From an uncultured Parabacteroides sp. (GTDB lineage: Bacteria; Bacteroidota; Bacteroidia; Bacteroidales; Tannerellaceae): a DNA stretch of 40,657 nt. How positions within the stretch are numbered: the first letter of the stretch is position 1; each line of letters begins with the position of its first letter. This document shows, piece after piece, positions 29,231-37,520 of the stretch. Made by a program: the position numbers and the translations under genes. The notes below the pieces were generated by a model that ran no database searches, was not told the origin of the DNA, and saw only the letters and a program-made list of their open reading frames with translations. The stretch is from contig CAJTMR010000029.1 in the NCBI GenBank assembly GCA_910577325.1, positions 1 through 40,657 of the forward strand. Direction: 5' to 3'.

Positions 29231-29347
29231 TTATCCTTGACGTTGTTTATACTTAGGATTTTTCTTGTTAATTACGTATAAGCGTCCCTTTCTTCTAACG
29301 ATTTTGCATTCGGGAGTACGCTTCTTCAAAGATGCTCTTACTTTCAT
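29231..29347 (-). CDS. rpmJ: Large-subunit ribosomal protein bL36, zinc-free form
   Basis: The 38-residue protein begins MKVRASLKKRTPECKIVRRK and ends KNPKYKQRQG, which identifies bL36. The classical zinc ligands (C-x2-C-x12-C-x4-H) are mostly lost: only the second cysteine remains, with T, N and Y at the other positions. It is therefore the C-minus type that does not bind zinc. It lies 15 bases after infA, in the usual Bacteroidetes order infA-rpmJ-rpsM. Confidence 0.95.
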   Translation of the reverse strand: MKVRASLKKRTPECKIVRRKGRLYVINKKNPKYKQRQG

Positions 29348-29362
29348 ATCTTGTTGTTTTTT

Positions 29363-29581
29363 TTATTTATATCTAAAAGCAATTCTACCTTTCGATAGAT
29401 CATACGGAGACATCTCAACTCTTACTTTATCACCGGGAAGGATCTTGATGTAGTGCATCCGCATCTTCCCCGAGATATGAGCAGTGATTTCATGTCCGTT
29501 CTCTAATTCTACACGAAACATTGCGTTCGACAATGCCTCTACTATAACTCCATCTTGTTCAATTGCTGACTGTTTAGCCAT
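29363..29581 (-). CDS. infA: Translation initiation factor IF-1
   Basis: The 72-residue IF-1 is an OB-fold protein: 'AKQSAIEQDGVIVEALSNAMFRVEL', 'GHEITAHISGKMRMHYIKILPGD' and 'VRVEMSPYDLSKGRIAFRYK' (abridged). It binds the A site of the 30S subunit during initiation. It is placed between map (16 bases upstream) and rpmJ (15 bases downstream). Confidence 0.98.
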   Translation of the reverse strand: MAKQSAIEQDGVIVEALSNAMFRVELENGHEITAHISGKMRMHYIKILPGDKVRVEMSPYDLSKGRIAFRYK

Positions 29582-29597
29582 ATAAAATTAAATCAAA

Positions 29598-30383
29598 TTA
29601 AATTGCGTTATTTCCTAAAACTTCTTCTAAAAACTCGAATGAAGACAAGATCCGGGGACCTTCGGGACGGATCGCGATACAATGCTCGAAATGAGCCGAA
29701 CACTTTCTGTCTTTCGTACGGACCGTCCAGCCGTCTTTCTCAAAAACGACATTCTTGCTTCCCATATTGATCATCGGCTCTATGCAGATGCACATGCCGC
29801 TGCGCAACAAAGGACCGCAACCGGGGCGCCCGTAATTGGGGACTTCCGGTTCTTCGTGCATCTTACGCCCGATACCGTGGCCGACCAGCTCCCTGACGAC
29901 AGAGTAACCTTTCGACTCACAATAGGACTGCACGGCATGGCTGATGTCGCCGAGGCGTTTGCCTTCGATGGCATGCTGGATTCCGAGGTAAAGCGATTCT
30001 TTTGTCGCCTTCAACAAGGCTTTCACCTTGGGATCGACTTCGCCCACACAAAACGTATAAGCCGAGTCACCGACAAAACCGTTCAAAACCGTACCGCAGT
30101 CGACAGATATGACATCTCCCTCTTTCAGTATTGTCTTCGAAGAGGGGATACCATGCACAACCTGTTCATTCACGGATGCACATATCGAATTTGGGAAACC
30201 TCCGTATCCCAAAAATGCCGGAACCGCACCATTATCTCTAATGAATTCCTCGGCAATCTTATCGAGCTGAAGCGTATTGACACCGGGGGCGATATGTTTG
30301 GCCAATTCGCCAAGCGTCTTGCCCACCAGTTGATTCGCCGCATGCATCAACTCTATTTCTTCATCTGTTTTTAAATAGATCAT
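29598..30383 (-). CDS. map: Type I methionine aminopeptidase
   Basis: The 261-residue enzyme removes the initiator methionine from new proteins. The five metal ligands are in place: D95 and D106 (SVDCGTVLNGFVGDSAYTF), H169 (LVGHGIG), E202 (CIEPM) and E233 (AHFEHC). H77 in VVHGIP is the substrate-positioning histidine. It has no N-terminal zinc finger, as expected for the short bacterial form. It starts 5 bases after secY and belongs to the same transcript. Confidence 0.98.
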   Translation of the reverse strand: MIYLKTDEEIELMHAANQLVGKTLGELAKHIAPGVNTLQLDKIAEEFIRDNGAVPAFLGYGGFPNSICASVNEQVVHGIPSSKTILKEGDVISVDCGTVLNGFVGDSAYTFCVGEVDPKVKALLKATKESLYLGIQHAIEGKRLGDISHAVQSYCESKGYSVVRELVGHGIGRKMHEEPEVPNYGRPGCGPLLRSGMCICIEPMINMGSKNVVFEKDGWTVRTKDRKCSAHFEHCIAIRPEGPRILSSFEFLEEVLGNNAI

Positions 30384-30388
30384 TCTAA

Positions 30389-31729
30389 TTAATAAGCGCC
30401 AGCTGCGCCTGCGCGACCTTTAATTCTTCCTGACTTCAACAAACCGTCATAATGACGCATCAACAAATGACTTTCTACTTGCTGCAGTGTATCCAACACC
30501 ACACCAACCAGGATCAACAAAGATGTTCCGCCAAAGAATTGCGAGAACTCCATACTTACACCGGCGATCCGGGCAAAAGCGGGCATGATAGCCACCAATG
30601 CGAGGAAGAATGCTCCCGGCAAAGTAATACGGTCCATGATGGTATCCAGATAATCCTTGGTATTCTTCCCCGGCTTGACACCCGGGATGAACCCGTTGTT
30701 TCTCTTCAGATCATCCGACATCTGCGTAGGATTGATCGTGATAGCTGTATAGAAGTATGTAAACAAGATAATCAGTACAGCAAATACGAAGTTGTACCAA
30801 AATCCGGTATTGTCCATAAACGCAGCTACGAAACCAGACTGTTCGCCTGTGCTTGAGAAACCAACAATTGAAATGGGAATAAACATGATTGCCTGGGCAA
30901 AGATGATTGGCATCACGTTCGCTGCATTCACCTTAAGAGGGATGTACTGGCGTGCGCCACCGTATTGTTTATTTCCGATGATCCGTTTTGCATACTGTAC
31001 GGGCACTTTGCGAGTACCTTGCACCAGCAGGATCGCGCCTGCGATGACCAGCAGAAGGAACAACATTTCAAACAAGAACATAACCAGACCACCGGTTTTT
31101 TCGCTCGTGCGGGAAACAAATTCCTGGAACAACGAATGCGGCAGACGGGCTATAATACCAACCAAAATGATAAATGAGATACCATTTCCAACACCTTTAT
31201 CTGTAATTCTTTCACCAAGCCATAAGATAAACATACTTCCAGCAGCTAAAATAACTGTAGAAGAAATCGTAAACCATATACCTGCAGGCAGAGCTGCCCC
31301 GGCGGCTTTCAGTTGTACACTTAAGTTAACAAGATAAGTAGGACCCTGGAACAGAAGGATAGCTACCGTCAGATAACGAGTCCACTGGTTGATCTTACGA
31401 CGACCACTCTCACCTTCTCTCTGCAATTTCTGGAAAGAAGGAACCGCAATTGCCATCAACTGCATCACGATGGAAGCGGAGATATACGGCATAATCCCTA
31501 ATGCGAAAATAGAAGCATTAGAGAAAGCACCACCAGAGAACATATCCAACAACGCCAGCAATCCGCCTCTTGTCTGTTCCTGCAAAGCGGTCAACGCTTT
31601 AGGATCAATACCCGGAAGAACGACGTATGTACCGAAACGGTATATAGCCACCAATAAAAGAGTGGTGAGGATCCGATTTCTCAGATCCTCAATCTTCCAG
31701 ATATTTTTTATTGTTTCAACTGCTCTCAT
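30389..31729 (-). CDS. secY: Protein translocase subunit SecY
   Basis: The 446-residue protein forms the channel of the Sec translocon, with ten predicted membrane helices. Recognised blocks include the plug-region 'GGLLALLDMFSGGAFSNASIFALGIMPYISASIVMQL' (abridged), 'RYLTVAILLFQG', 'YAKRIIGNKQYGGARQYIPLKVNAANVMPIIFA' (abridged), and 'YTAITINPTQMSDDLKRNNGFIPGVKPG' (abridged). The cytoplasmic loop before helix 9 carries ribosome and SecA contacts. It begins 3 bases after rplO. Confidence 0.98.
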   Translation of the reverse strand: MRAVETIKNIWKIEDLRNRILTTLLLVAIYRFGTYVVLPGIDPKALTALQEQTRGGLLALLDMFSGGAFSNASIFALGIMPYISASIVMQLMAIAVPSFQKLQREGESGRRKINQWTRYLTVAILLFQGPTYLVNLSVQLKAAGAALPAGIWFTISSTVILAAGSMFILWLGERITDKGVGNGISFIILVGIIARLPHSLFQEFVSRTSEKTGGLVMFLFEMLFLLLVIAGAILLVQGTRKVPVQYAKRIIGNKQYGGARQYIPLKVNAANVMPIIFAQAIMFIPISIVGFSSTGEQSGFVAAFMDNTGFWYNFVFAVLIILFTYFYTAITINPTQMSDDLKRNNGFIPGVKPGKNTKDYLDTIMDRITLPGAFFLALVAIMPAFARIAGVSMEFSQFFGGTSLLILVGVVLDTLQQVESHLLMRHYDGLLKSGRIKGRAGAAGAY

Positions 31730-31732
31730 AAC

Positions 31733-32179
31733 TTAGAGTTTAACAACAGTTCCACCTACAGCCTGGATAGCAGCTTCAGCACTCTTGGAGAAAGCGTGAG
31801 CTTCCACTTCAAGTTTAGCTGTCAAGTTGCCGTTGCCAAGAATCTTAACCAACTGGGAAGAGGAAATAAAACCTGCTTCGATCAGTTCGTTGATACCAAT
31901 CTTAGAGAGCTGCTGAGCTTCAGCCATGCCCTGTAATGTAGAAAGATTGATAGCTTTATATTCAACGCGGTTAATATTCTTGAAACCAAATTTAGGTAAG
32001 CGTCTCTGTATAGGCATCTGACCACCTTCGAAACCGATTTTCTGCTTGTAACCGGATCTTGATTTCGCACCTTTATGACCTCTTGTTGAAGTTCCTCCTA
32101 ATCCCGAACCCGGACCACGGCCGATTCTTTTTCTGGTCTTGGTAGATCCTTCAGCAGGTTTTAAATTTGATAAATTCAT
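31733..32179 (-). CDS. rplO: Large-subunit ribosomal protein uL15
   Basis: The 148-residue uL15 begins MNLSNLKPAEGSTKTRKRIG and has the glycine/arginine-rich extension 'RGPGSGLGGTSTRGHKGAKSRSGY' (abridged) that threads into 23S rRNA, then 'FEGGQMPIQRRLPKFGF'. The frame is open to 32200, but the ATG at 32179 is the family's start. It lies 27 bases after rpmD. Confidence 0.98.
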   Translation of the reverse strand: MNLSNLKPAEGSTKTRKRIGRGPGSGLGGTSTRGHKGAKSRSGYKQKIGFEGGQMPIQRRLPKFGFKNINRVEYKAINLSTLQGMAEAQQLSKIGINELIEAGFISSSQLVKILGNGNLTAKLEVEAHAFSKSAEAAIQAVGGTVVKL

Positions 32180-32206
32180 ATCGTATAATTTATTTTTCAA
32201 CCGTTA

Positions 32207-32383
32207 TTACTTTACTACTGAAACCAAATGTTTCACTTTCTCAACCATACCCAGAATAGCCGGAGTAGCTTCGTGTTCCACTACTTGGTTCATTTTCTTC
32301 AGACCCAGTGCATCAAGAGTTCTCTTTTGGTCTTTCGGGCATTTAATTCTACTTTTTGTCTGCTTAACTTTGATAGTTGCCAT
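32207..32383 (-). CDS. rpmD: Large-subunit ribosomal protein uL30
   Basis: The 58-residue uL30 begins MATIKVKQTKSRIKCPKDQK, continues with the family motif 'RTLDALGLKKMNQVVEHEATPAILGMV' (abridged) and ends KHLVSVVK. It is a small globular protein at the 5S rRNA side of the 50S subunit. It lies 19 bases after rpsE. Its length and motif are those of the bacterial short form. Confidence 0.97.
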   Translation of the reverse strand: MATIKVKQTKSRIKCPKDQKRTLDALGLKKMNQVVEHEATPAILGMVEKVKHLVSVVK

Positions 32384-32402
32384 AACTTATTATCCTCCCT
32401 AA

Positions 32403-32921
32403 TTAACCTCTGAATACTTTTTCTACTGCAACACCTCTGTTCTGAGCAACCATCAGCGGGCTTCTCAACTCACTCAAGGCGGCAATAGTTGCCTTCACCA
32501 AGTTGTGAGGGTTAGAAGAACCTTTTGATTTAGCCAAAACGTCTGTGATACCTACACTTTCCAAAACAGCACGCATAGCACCACCGGCTTTGACACCGGT
32601 ACCGTGAGAAGCCGGCTTGATCAGCACCTGGGCGCCACCGAACTTGGCCAACTGTTCGTGAGGAATAGTACCTTTGTGAACAGGAACCTTGATCAGGTTT
32701 TTCTTTGCAGCTTCAACACCTTTTGCGATAGCTGTCGTTACTTCACCGGCTTTACCCAAGCCCCAACCAACGATGCCGTCTTCGTTTCCTACTACGACAA
32801 TAGCGGCAAAACTGAATGTACGTCCACCCTTGGTTACTTTAGTTACGCGGTTGATTGCAACCAAACGGTCCTTCAACTCTATGTCGTTGGTCGACTTAAC
32901 TCTATTATTAACTCCTGCCAT
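32403..32921 (-). CDS. rpsE: Small-subunit ribosomal protein uS5
   Basis: The 172-residue uS5 has the double-stranded-RNA-binding-like N-domain ('LKDRLVAINRVTKVTKGGRTFSFAAIVVVGN', abridged) and the C-domain with 'SHGTGVKAGGAMRAVLESVGI' and 'KSKGSSNPHNLVKATIAAL'. It helps form the mRNA entry channel and affects decoding fidelity. Two ATGs are possible: 32921 (MAGVNN, the form I recall for Bacteroides) and 32927, whose A overlaps the rplR stop. Confidence 0.97.
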   Translation of the reverse strand: MAGVNNRVKSTNDIELKDRLVAINRVTKVTKGGRTFSFAAIVVVGNEDGIVGWGLGKAGEVTTAIAKGVEAAKKNLIKVPVHKGTIPHEQLAKFGGAQVLIKPASHGTGVKAGGAMRAVLESVGITDVLAKSKGSSNPHNLVKATIAALSELRSPLMVAQNRGVAVEKVFRG

Positions 32922-32926
32922 CTTCA

Positions 32927-33271
32927 TTAAAATTTAAGGCCGCCGTTACGTGCAGCATCAGCTAATTCTTTAATTCTCCCGTGATACAGGTAACCGTTAC
33001 GGTCGAAAACGACAGCCTGTACGCCAGCTTCCTGGGCAACTTTGGCAATCTGTTCTCCAACCTTGGCAGCGATCTCCTTTTTCGGAGCCTTCACATCCAT
33101 CTTCAAAGAGGATGCCGCAGCCAGAGTCTTACCTGTAGTATCATCAATTACCTGTGCATAGATCTGCTTATTGCTTCTAAACACAGTCAGGCGCGGACGT
33201 TCAGGGGTTCCTGAGATCTTACCGCGTACACCTGCTTTTATCTTTAATCTTCTTTCTTCCTTCGTTGTCAT
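32927..33271 (-). CDS. rplR: Large-subunit ribosomal protein uL18
   Basis: The 114-residue uL18 has the basic N-terminus 'TKEERRLKIKAGVRGKISGT', then 'RPRLTVFRSNKQIYAQVIDD' and the ending 'FDRNGYLYHGRIKELADAARNGGLKF' (abridged). It binds 5S rRNA with uL5 and helps anchor it to the 50S subunit. It starts 21 bases after rplF. Confidence 0.98.
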   Translation of the reverse strand: MTTKEERRLKIKAGVRGKISGTPERPRLTVFRSNKQIYAQVIDDTTGKTLAAASSLKMDVKAPKKEIAAKVGEQIAKVAQEAGVQAVVFDRNGYLYHGRIKELADAARNGGLKF

Positions 33272-33292
33272 GATAATTTCAGTTTACGTAGA

Positions 33293-33844
33293 TTACTTAC
33301 CTGCTGATTTACCAGACTTTCTGCGAATTTCTTCACCCACGAACTTGATACCCTTACCTTTGTACGGTTCCGGCATTCTGAATGAACGAATCTTAGCACA
33401 AATCTGTCCCAGTAATTGTTTATCAGCCGATTCAAGGATAATAAGAGGATTTTTATTTCTCTCTGCCTTTGTTTCAACTTTCACTTCCTTAGGCAACTGC
33501 ATGTAGATGTTGTGAGTATAACCCAAAGAAAGATCCAACAGCTGACCTGTATTTGTCACACGGTAACCGACACCGACAAGTTCCAGTTCTTTCTTGTATC
33601 CTTCAGAACAACCGATCACCATGTTGTTGATCAGCGAACGATACAAACCGTGCAGCGCACGATGGTTCTTTTCGTCTGTCGGACGTGTCAGATGAATGAT
33701 TCCATCTTCCAAAGTCACATTAATATCAGGATTCACGGCCTGAGTCATTTCGCCTTTGGGACCTTTTACAGTCACTACATTATCCTTAATGGTAACCGTA
33801 ACACCGGCCGGTACATGAATTGGTAATTTTCCTATTCTTGACAT
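33293..33844 (-). CDS. rplF: Large-subunit ribosomal protein uL6
   Basis: The 183-residue uL6 has two homologous alpha/beta domains and the C-terminal signature 'QICAKIRSFRMPEPYKGKGI' with 'EEIRRKSGKSAGK'. It lies near the base of the L7/L12 stalk and the sarcin-ricin loop. Its start is 16 bases after rpsH. Confidence 0.98.
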   Translation of the reverse strand: MSRIGKLPIHVPAGVTVTIKDNVVTVKGPKGEMTQAVNPDINVTLEDGIIHLTRPTDEKNHRALHGLYRSLINNMVIGCSEGYKKELELVGVGYRVTNTGQLLDLSLGYTHNIYMQLPKEVKVETKAERNKNPLIILESADKQLLGQICAKIRSFRMPEPYKGKGIKFVGEEIRRKSGKSAGK

Positions 33845-33860
33845 TCTTCTTTCCTCCTAA

Positions 33861-34256
33861 TTAATAAACATAACATAATACTTCACCACCGATCTTCAGA
33901 TCACGGGCTTCTTTGTCTGTCATCACACCTTTAGAAGTAGAAAGAACGGCAATACCTAAACCATTCAATACTCTCGGCATTTCCTTGTAACCAGTGTACT
34001 TACGCAAACCAGGGGTAGAAACTCTCTCAAGTTTCTTGATTGCATTTACTTTGTTTACCAGGTCATACTTCAAGGCAATCTTAATTGTACCCTGAGGACC
34101 ATCTTCTACAAACTTAAAATTAAGAATGTAGCCCTTGTCGAAAAGGATCTTAGTGATCTCTTTCTTTAAATTTGACGCCGGCACTTCAACAACTCTGTGC
34201 TTCGCTTTGATCGCGTTACGCAATCTTGTCAAATAATCTGCAATAGGATCTGTCAT
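33861..34256 (-). CDS. rpsH: Small-subunit ribosomal protein uS8
   Basis: The 131-residue uS8 begins 'TDPIADYLTRLRNAIKAKH' and ends with the signature 'GLGIAVLSTSKGVMTDKEA' and GGEVLCYVY. It is a primary 16S rRNA binder. In E. coli it also represses the spc operon. A 56-base gap with a small hairpin separates it from rpsN. Confidence 0.98.
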   Translation of the reverse strand: MTDPIADYLTRLRNAIKAKHRVVEVPASNLKKEITKILFDKGYILNFKFVEDGPQGTIKIALKYDLVNKVNAIKKLERVSTPGLRKYTGYKEMPRVLNGLGIAVLSTSKGVMTDKEARDLKIGGEVLCYVY

Positions 34257-34276
34257 ATATAAATGAATTAAATTGA

Positions 34277-34290
34277 TCCGGACACCCGGA
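34277..34290 (-). promoter_or_regulatory. Small GC hairpin in the rpsN-rpsH gap
   Basis: TCCGG at 34277-34281 pairs with CCGGA at 34286-34290 around a four-base loop. The 56-base gap is otherwise AT-rich. It might be an RNA processing or regulatory element before rpsH. Confidence 0.3.
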
Positions 34291-34312
34291 CAATATTTAA
34301 ATTAAAAAACTC

Positions 34313-34582
34313 TTACCAACTTGCTTTCTTTACACCCGGGATTAAACCATGAGATGCCATTTCACGCAGTTGAATACGAGAAATACCGAACTGGCGTACA
34401 TAGCCTTTCGGACGGCCTGTAATTTTGCAACGATTGTGCAAACGTACAGGAGAAGCATTTTTAGGTAAAGCCTGTAAAGCTTCATAGTCACCTGCTGCTT
34501 TCAATTCTGCTCTTTTAGCAGCATATTTAGCTACGAGCTTTGCTCTTTTCACCTCACGGGCTTTCATTGATTCCTTTGCCAT
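34313..34582 (-). CDS. rpsN: Small-subunit ribosomal protein uS14, long zinc-free form
   Basis: The 89-residue uS14 has 'AKESMKAREVKRAKLVAKYA' and the C-terminal signature 'RLHNRCKITGRPKGYVRQFG' with 'SRIQLREMASHGLIPGVKKASW' (abridged). It is the longer type without the CxxC...CxxC zinc site; only one cysteine remains. It lies in the head of the 30S subunit. It starts 6 bases after rplE. Confidence 0.98.
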   Translation of the reverse strand: MAKESMKAREVKRAKLVAKYAAKRAELKAAGDYEALQALPKNASPVRLHNRCKITGRPKGYVRQFGISRIQLREMASHGLIPGVKKASW

Positions 34583-34588
34583 AACTAC

Positions 34589-35146
34589 TTAGTCTTTTTT
34601 TGCATTTTTAAAAGGCAACCCAAATTCTCTCAAGAGAGCATACCCTTCTTCGTCTGTTTTCGCAGAGGTCACAAAGGTAATATTCATTCCCAATATTTTG
34701 GTAATATTATCGATATTTATTTCAGGGAAAATGATTTGTTCCTGAATTCCGAGGGTATAATTACCTCTTCCGTCCAATTTGCTTTCGATTCCCTTGAAGT
34801 CACGGATACGAGGAAGGGCAACGCGAACGAGTCTTTCCAAGAATTCGTACATCTGTTCACGACGCAATGTCACCATTACACCGATCGGCATTTTCTTACG
34901 CAACTTGAAGTTTGAGATATCCTTCTTTGAAACCGTCGCAACAGCCTTCTGGCCGGTGATTGCAGACAATTCGCTGATAGCGATATCGATAATCTTCTTA
35001 TCAGCAGCAGCCATACCCAAACCTTGATTGATAACAATCTTCTTCAGCACGGGAACCTGCATTACGGTTTTATAACCGAACTCTTTCGTCAAAGCAGGAA
35101 CAATTCTGTCCTGATATTCTTTCTTAAGACTGGCAGTATTGCTCAT
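34589..35146 (-). CDS. rplE: Large-subunit ribosomal protein uL5
   Basis: The 185-residue uL5 has 'VPVLKKIVINQGLGMAAADK', 'GVMVTLRREQMYEFLERLV' and 'YTLGIQEQIIFPEINIDNI'. It binds 5S rRNA and reaches P-site tRNA and uS13. The first base of its ATG is the last base of the rplX stop, which indicates coupled translation. Confidence 0.98.
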   Translation of the reverse strand: MSNTASLKKEYQDRIVPALTKEFGYKTVMQVPVLKKIVINQGLGMAAADKKIIDIAISELSAITGQKAVATVSKKDISNFKLRKKMPIGVMVTLRREQMYEFLERLVRVALPRIRDFKGIESKLDGRGNYTLGIQEQIIFPEINIDNITKILGMNITFVTSAKTDEEGYALLREFGLPFKNAKKD

Positions 35147-35466
35147 TACTTAATTTCCTCCCCTGATTTTTTAGAATAACGCACTAAAGCACCATTTTCG
35201 TCCAACTTACGACCGATACGTGTCGGCTTTCCTGATTTCGGGTCAACAACGTTCAGGTTAGAAATATGAACAGGAGCTTCTTTCTTTTCAATACCTCCTT
35301 GAGGATTCTTTGCATTAGGCTTGGTATGCTTTGATACCATGTTAATACCTTCTACAATGGCACGGTTGTTTTTTACGAGTACTTCCAAAACACGACCTGT
35401 CTTACCTTTGTCTTCGCCGGCATTAACAAAAACTATATCGCCTTTTTTGATATGTAATTTGCTCAT
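35146..35466 (-). CDS. rplX: Large-subunit ribosomal protein uL24
   Basis: The 106-residue uL24 begins MSKLHIKKGDIVFVNAGEDK, the KOW-type start, and continues 'KGKTGRVLEVLVKNNRAIVEGIN' (abridged). It is an early 50S assembly factor near the exit tunnel. The frame is open to 35514, but the upstream part overlaps rplN, so the ATG at 35466 (19 bases after rplN) is used. Confidence 0.98.
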   Translation of the reverse strand: MSKLHIKKGDIVFVNAGEDKGKTGRVLEVLVKNNRAIVEGINMVSKHTKPNAKNPQGGIEKKEAPVHISNLNVVDPKSGKPTRIGRKLDENGALVRYSKKSGEEIK

Positions 35467-35485
35467 TACTTTAAGTTTTACAAAA

Positions 35486-35851
35486 TTAAAGCACTTCAGG
35501 TGCAAGTGAAACAATTTTCATGTTTGTTGCACGAAGTTCTCTGGCAACCGGACCAAAGATACGGCTTCCACGAATATCACCACCGGCATTCAACAATACG
35601 CAAGCGTTATCATCGAAACGGATGTATGAACCATCCGGGCGGCGAATCTCTTTTTTAGTGCGAACAATGATAGCCTTAGAAACAGCACCCTTCTTCACAT
35701 CACTTGACGGGATTACGCTCTTGATTGCTACTACGATTACATCCCCGACAGTGGCGTAACGTTTTCTTGTACCGCCCAAAACACGAATACACAACGCTTC
35801 TTTTGCACCACTGTTATCTGCTACTACTAGTCTTGATTCTTGTTGTATCAT
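35486..35851 (-). CDS. rplN: Large-subunit ribosomal protein uL14
   Basis: The 121-residue uL14 begins MIQQESRLVVADNSGAKEAL and has the signature 'GDVIVVAIKSVIPSSDVKKG' and the ending 'RIFGPVARELRATNMKIVSLAPEVL' (abridged). It sits at the subunit interface beside bL19. Only one base separates it from rpsQ. Confidence 0.98.
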   Translation of the reverse strand: MIQQESRLVVADNSGAKEALCIRVLGGTRKRYATVGDVIVVAIKSVIPSSDVKKGAVSKAIIVRTKKEIRRPDGSYIRFDDNACVLLNAGGDIRGSRIFGPVARELRATNMKIVSLAPEVL

Positions 35852-35852
35852 G

Positions 35853-36110
35853 TTACTTAGCCCTTTCGATTATTTGAACTAATCTCCATCTTTTTGTTTT
35901 GCTCAAAGGACGAGTTTCCATAATCTTTACAGTATCGCCGATACCGCATTCATTCTTTTCGTCATGAGCATGATATTTCTTCGTCTTATTGACGAACTTT
36001 CCATAAATGGGGTGCTTTTCCTTCCATTTAATAGCAACCGTGATGCTCTTGTCCATCTTGTTGCTGGTAACCACGCCCGTTCTTTCTTTTCTTAAATTTC
36101 TAGTTTCCAT
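35853..36110 (-). CDS. rpsQ: Small-subunit ribosomal protein uS17
   Basis: The 85-residue uS17 begins METRNLRKERTGVVTSNKMD and shows 'KSITVAIKWKEKHPIYGKFV' and 'GDTVKIMETRPLSKTKRWRL'. It is an OB-fold primary binder of 16S rRNA. A TTG nine bases upstream is in frame; the ATG at 36110 is the better start. Confidence 0.98.
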   Translation of the reverse strand: METRNLRKERTGVVTSNKMDKSITVAIKWKEKHPIYGKFVNKTKKYHAHDEKNECGIGDTVKIMETRPLSKTKRWRLVQIIERAK

Positions 36111-36119
36111 CAGGCTCAA

Positions 36120-36317
36120 TTATTTGTTGTTAAGTTCTCTCTGGCGCAATTCTGTTTTCATGCGCGCAATCATCCTGCGTTGTTGTTTAATCTGAGCAGG
36201 GTTTTCACTCGGAGAAATGCTGTGGTTGATTACTTTCTGATCGTAAGCAGCCACTTCAGCATCAATTCTTTCTACTAACTCCTTCGTGCTTAATTCTCTA
36301 ATTTCTGCAATCTTCAT
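36120..36317 (-). CDS. rpmC: Large-subunit ribosomal protein uL29
   Basis: The 65-residue uL29 is a two-helix hairpin protein: 'KIAEIRELSTKELVERIDAE' and 'NPAQIKQQRRMIARMKTELRQRELNNK' (abridged). It lies by the peptide exit tunnel and is part of the docking site for trigger factor and SRP with uL23. It lies 6 bases after rplP and 9 before rpsQ. Confidence 0.98.
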   Translation of the reverse strand: MKIAEIRELSTKELVERIDAEVAAYDQKVINHSISPSENPAQIKQQRRMIARMKTELRQRELNNK

Positions 36318-36323
36318 AACAAA

Positions 36324-36758
36324 TTACGCATTTTGATTAGCCATATCATAATCACGTCTCACAACAAACTTTGTTGTTACCGGAAGCTTCTGTGCAGCCA
36401 AACGCAAAGCTTCTTTAGCAATATCAAAAGGAACCCCTTCGATTTCGAAAATCATACGACCTGGAGTAACAGGCGCAACAAACCCTTCGGGATTACCTTT
36501 ACCTTTACCCATACGCACTTCAGCAGGCTTCTTTGTGATTGGCTTGTCCGGGAAAATACGAACCCAAACCTGACCCTGACGTTGCATATAACGAGTTACC
36601 GCGATACGAGCAGCTTCGATCTGACGACCGGTAATCCATTTATTTTCTAACGATTTTATACCAAACGAACCGAATGCCAGCTGGTTGCCACGCTGAGCTT
36701 CGCCCTTCATGCGACCTTTCTGCTGTCTTCTGAACTTGGTTTTCTTTGGTTGTAACAT
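36324..36758 (-). CDS. rplP: Large-subunit ribosomal protein uL16
   Basis: The 144-residue uL16 begins 'LQPKKTKFRRQQKGRMKG' and has 'IEAARIAVTRYMQRQGQVWVRIFPDKP' (abridged) and 'RMGKGKGNPEGFVAPVTPG'. It organises the A-site tRNA elbow region of the 50S subunit. It lies 20 bases after rpsC. Confidence 0.98.
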   Translation of the reverse strand: MLQPKKTKFRRQQKGRMKGEAQRGNQLAFGSFGIKSLENKWITGRQIEAARIAVTRYMQRQGQVWVRIFPDKPITKKPAEVRMGKGKGNPEGFVAPVTPGRMIFEIEGVPFDIAKEALRLAAQKLPVTTKFVVRRDYDMANQNA

Positions 36759-36778
36759 CTCTTCTTAAATTCTAACGT

Positions 36779-37513
36779 TTAACGATTAGCTTTCTTTCTC
36801 TTGAAGTTCTTTTCTCTGCTGCCGCCGGCATTTTCATTTCTGCGACCTGAATCCTTTGATGCTGCGAATGAAGGAGCAAGATCTCTCTTACCATATACTT
36901 CACCACGGCAGATCCAAACCTTAACGCCGATCAAACCAACCTTCGTCAACGCTTCAGCCAAAGCATAATCAATATCTGCTCTGAATGTGTGCAACGGAGT
37001 TCTTCCTTCTTTATACATTTCCGAACGAGCCATTTCAGCACCGTTCAAACGACCAGAGACTTGCACTTTAATACCTTCGGCTCCCATTCTCATGGTAGAG
37101 GCGATAGCCATCTTGATAGCACGACGGTAAGCAATTTTTCCTTCAAGCTGACGAGCAATATTGTTTGCAACGATAACAGCGTCCAATTCGGGTCTTTTTA
37201 CCTCAAAGATGTTGATCTGAACTTCTTTGTCGGTAATTTTCTTCAACTCTTCTTTCAATTTATCAACTTCCTGACCACCTTTACCGATGATGATACCCGG
37301 ACGTGATGTGCAAACTGTGATTGTAATCAACTTCAGCGTACGTTCAATAACGACGCGAGATACACTAGCCTTAGCAAGACGAGCATTCAAATATTTACGG
37401 ATTTTGCTATCTTCCAGCAAAGTGTCTCCGTATTTTTTGCCGCCATACCAATTGGAATCCCAACCACGGATGATTCCCAAACGATTACTAACCGGATTAA
37501 CTTTTTGTCCCAT
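36779..37513 (-). CDS. rpsC: Small-subunit ribosomal protein uS3
   Basis: The 244-residue uS3 begins 'MGQKVNPVSNRLGIIRGWDS' and has the KH-type domain with 'RPGIIIGKGGQEVDKLKEEL' and the C-domain with 'AEGIKVQVSGRLNGAEMARSE' (abridged) and 'GVKVWICRGEVYGKRDL'. It ends in a basic tail of about 30 residues. It lies at the mRNA entry site with uS4 and uS5. It starts 7 bases after rplV. Confidence 0.98.
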   Translation of the reverse strand: MGQKVNPVSNRLGIIRGWDSNWYGGKKYGDTLLEDSKIRKYLNARLAKASVSRVVIERTLKLITITVCTSRPGIIIGKGGQEVDKLKEELKKITDKEVQINIFEVKRPELDAVIVANNIARQLEGKIAYRRAIKMAIASTMRMGAEGIKVQVSGRLNGAEMARSEMYKEGRTPLHTFRADIDYALAEALTKVGLIGVKVWICRGEVYGKRDLAPSFAASKDSGRRNENAGGSREKNFKRKKANR

Positions 37514-37520
37514 CTACAAA

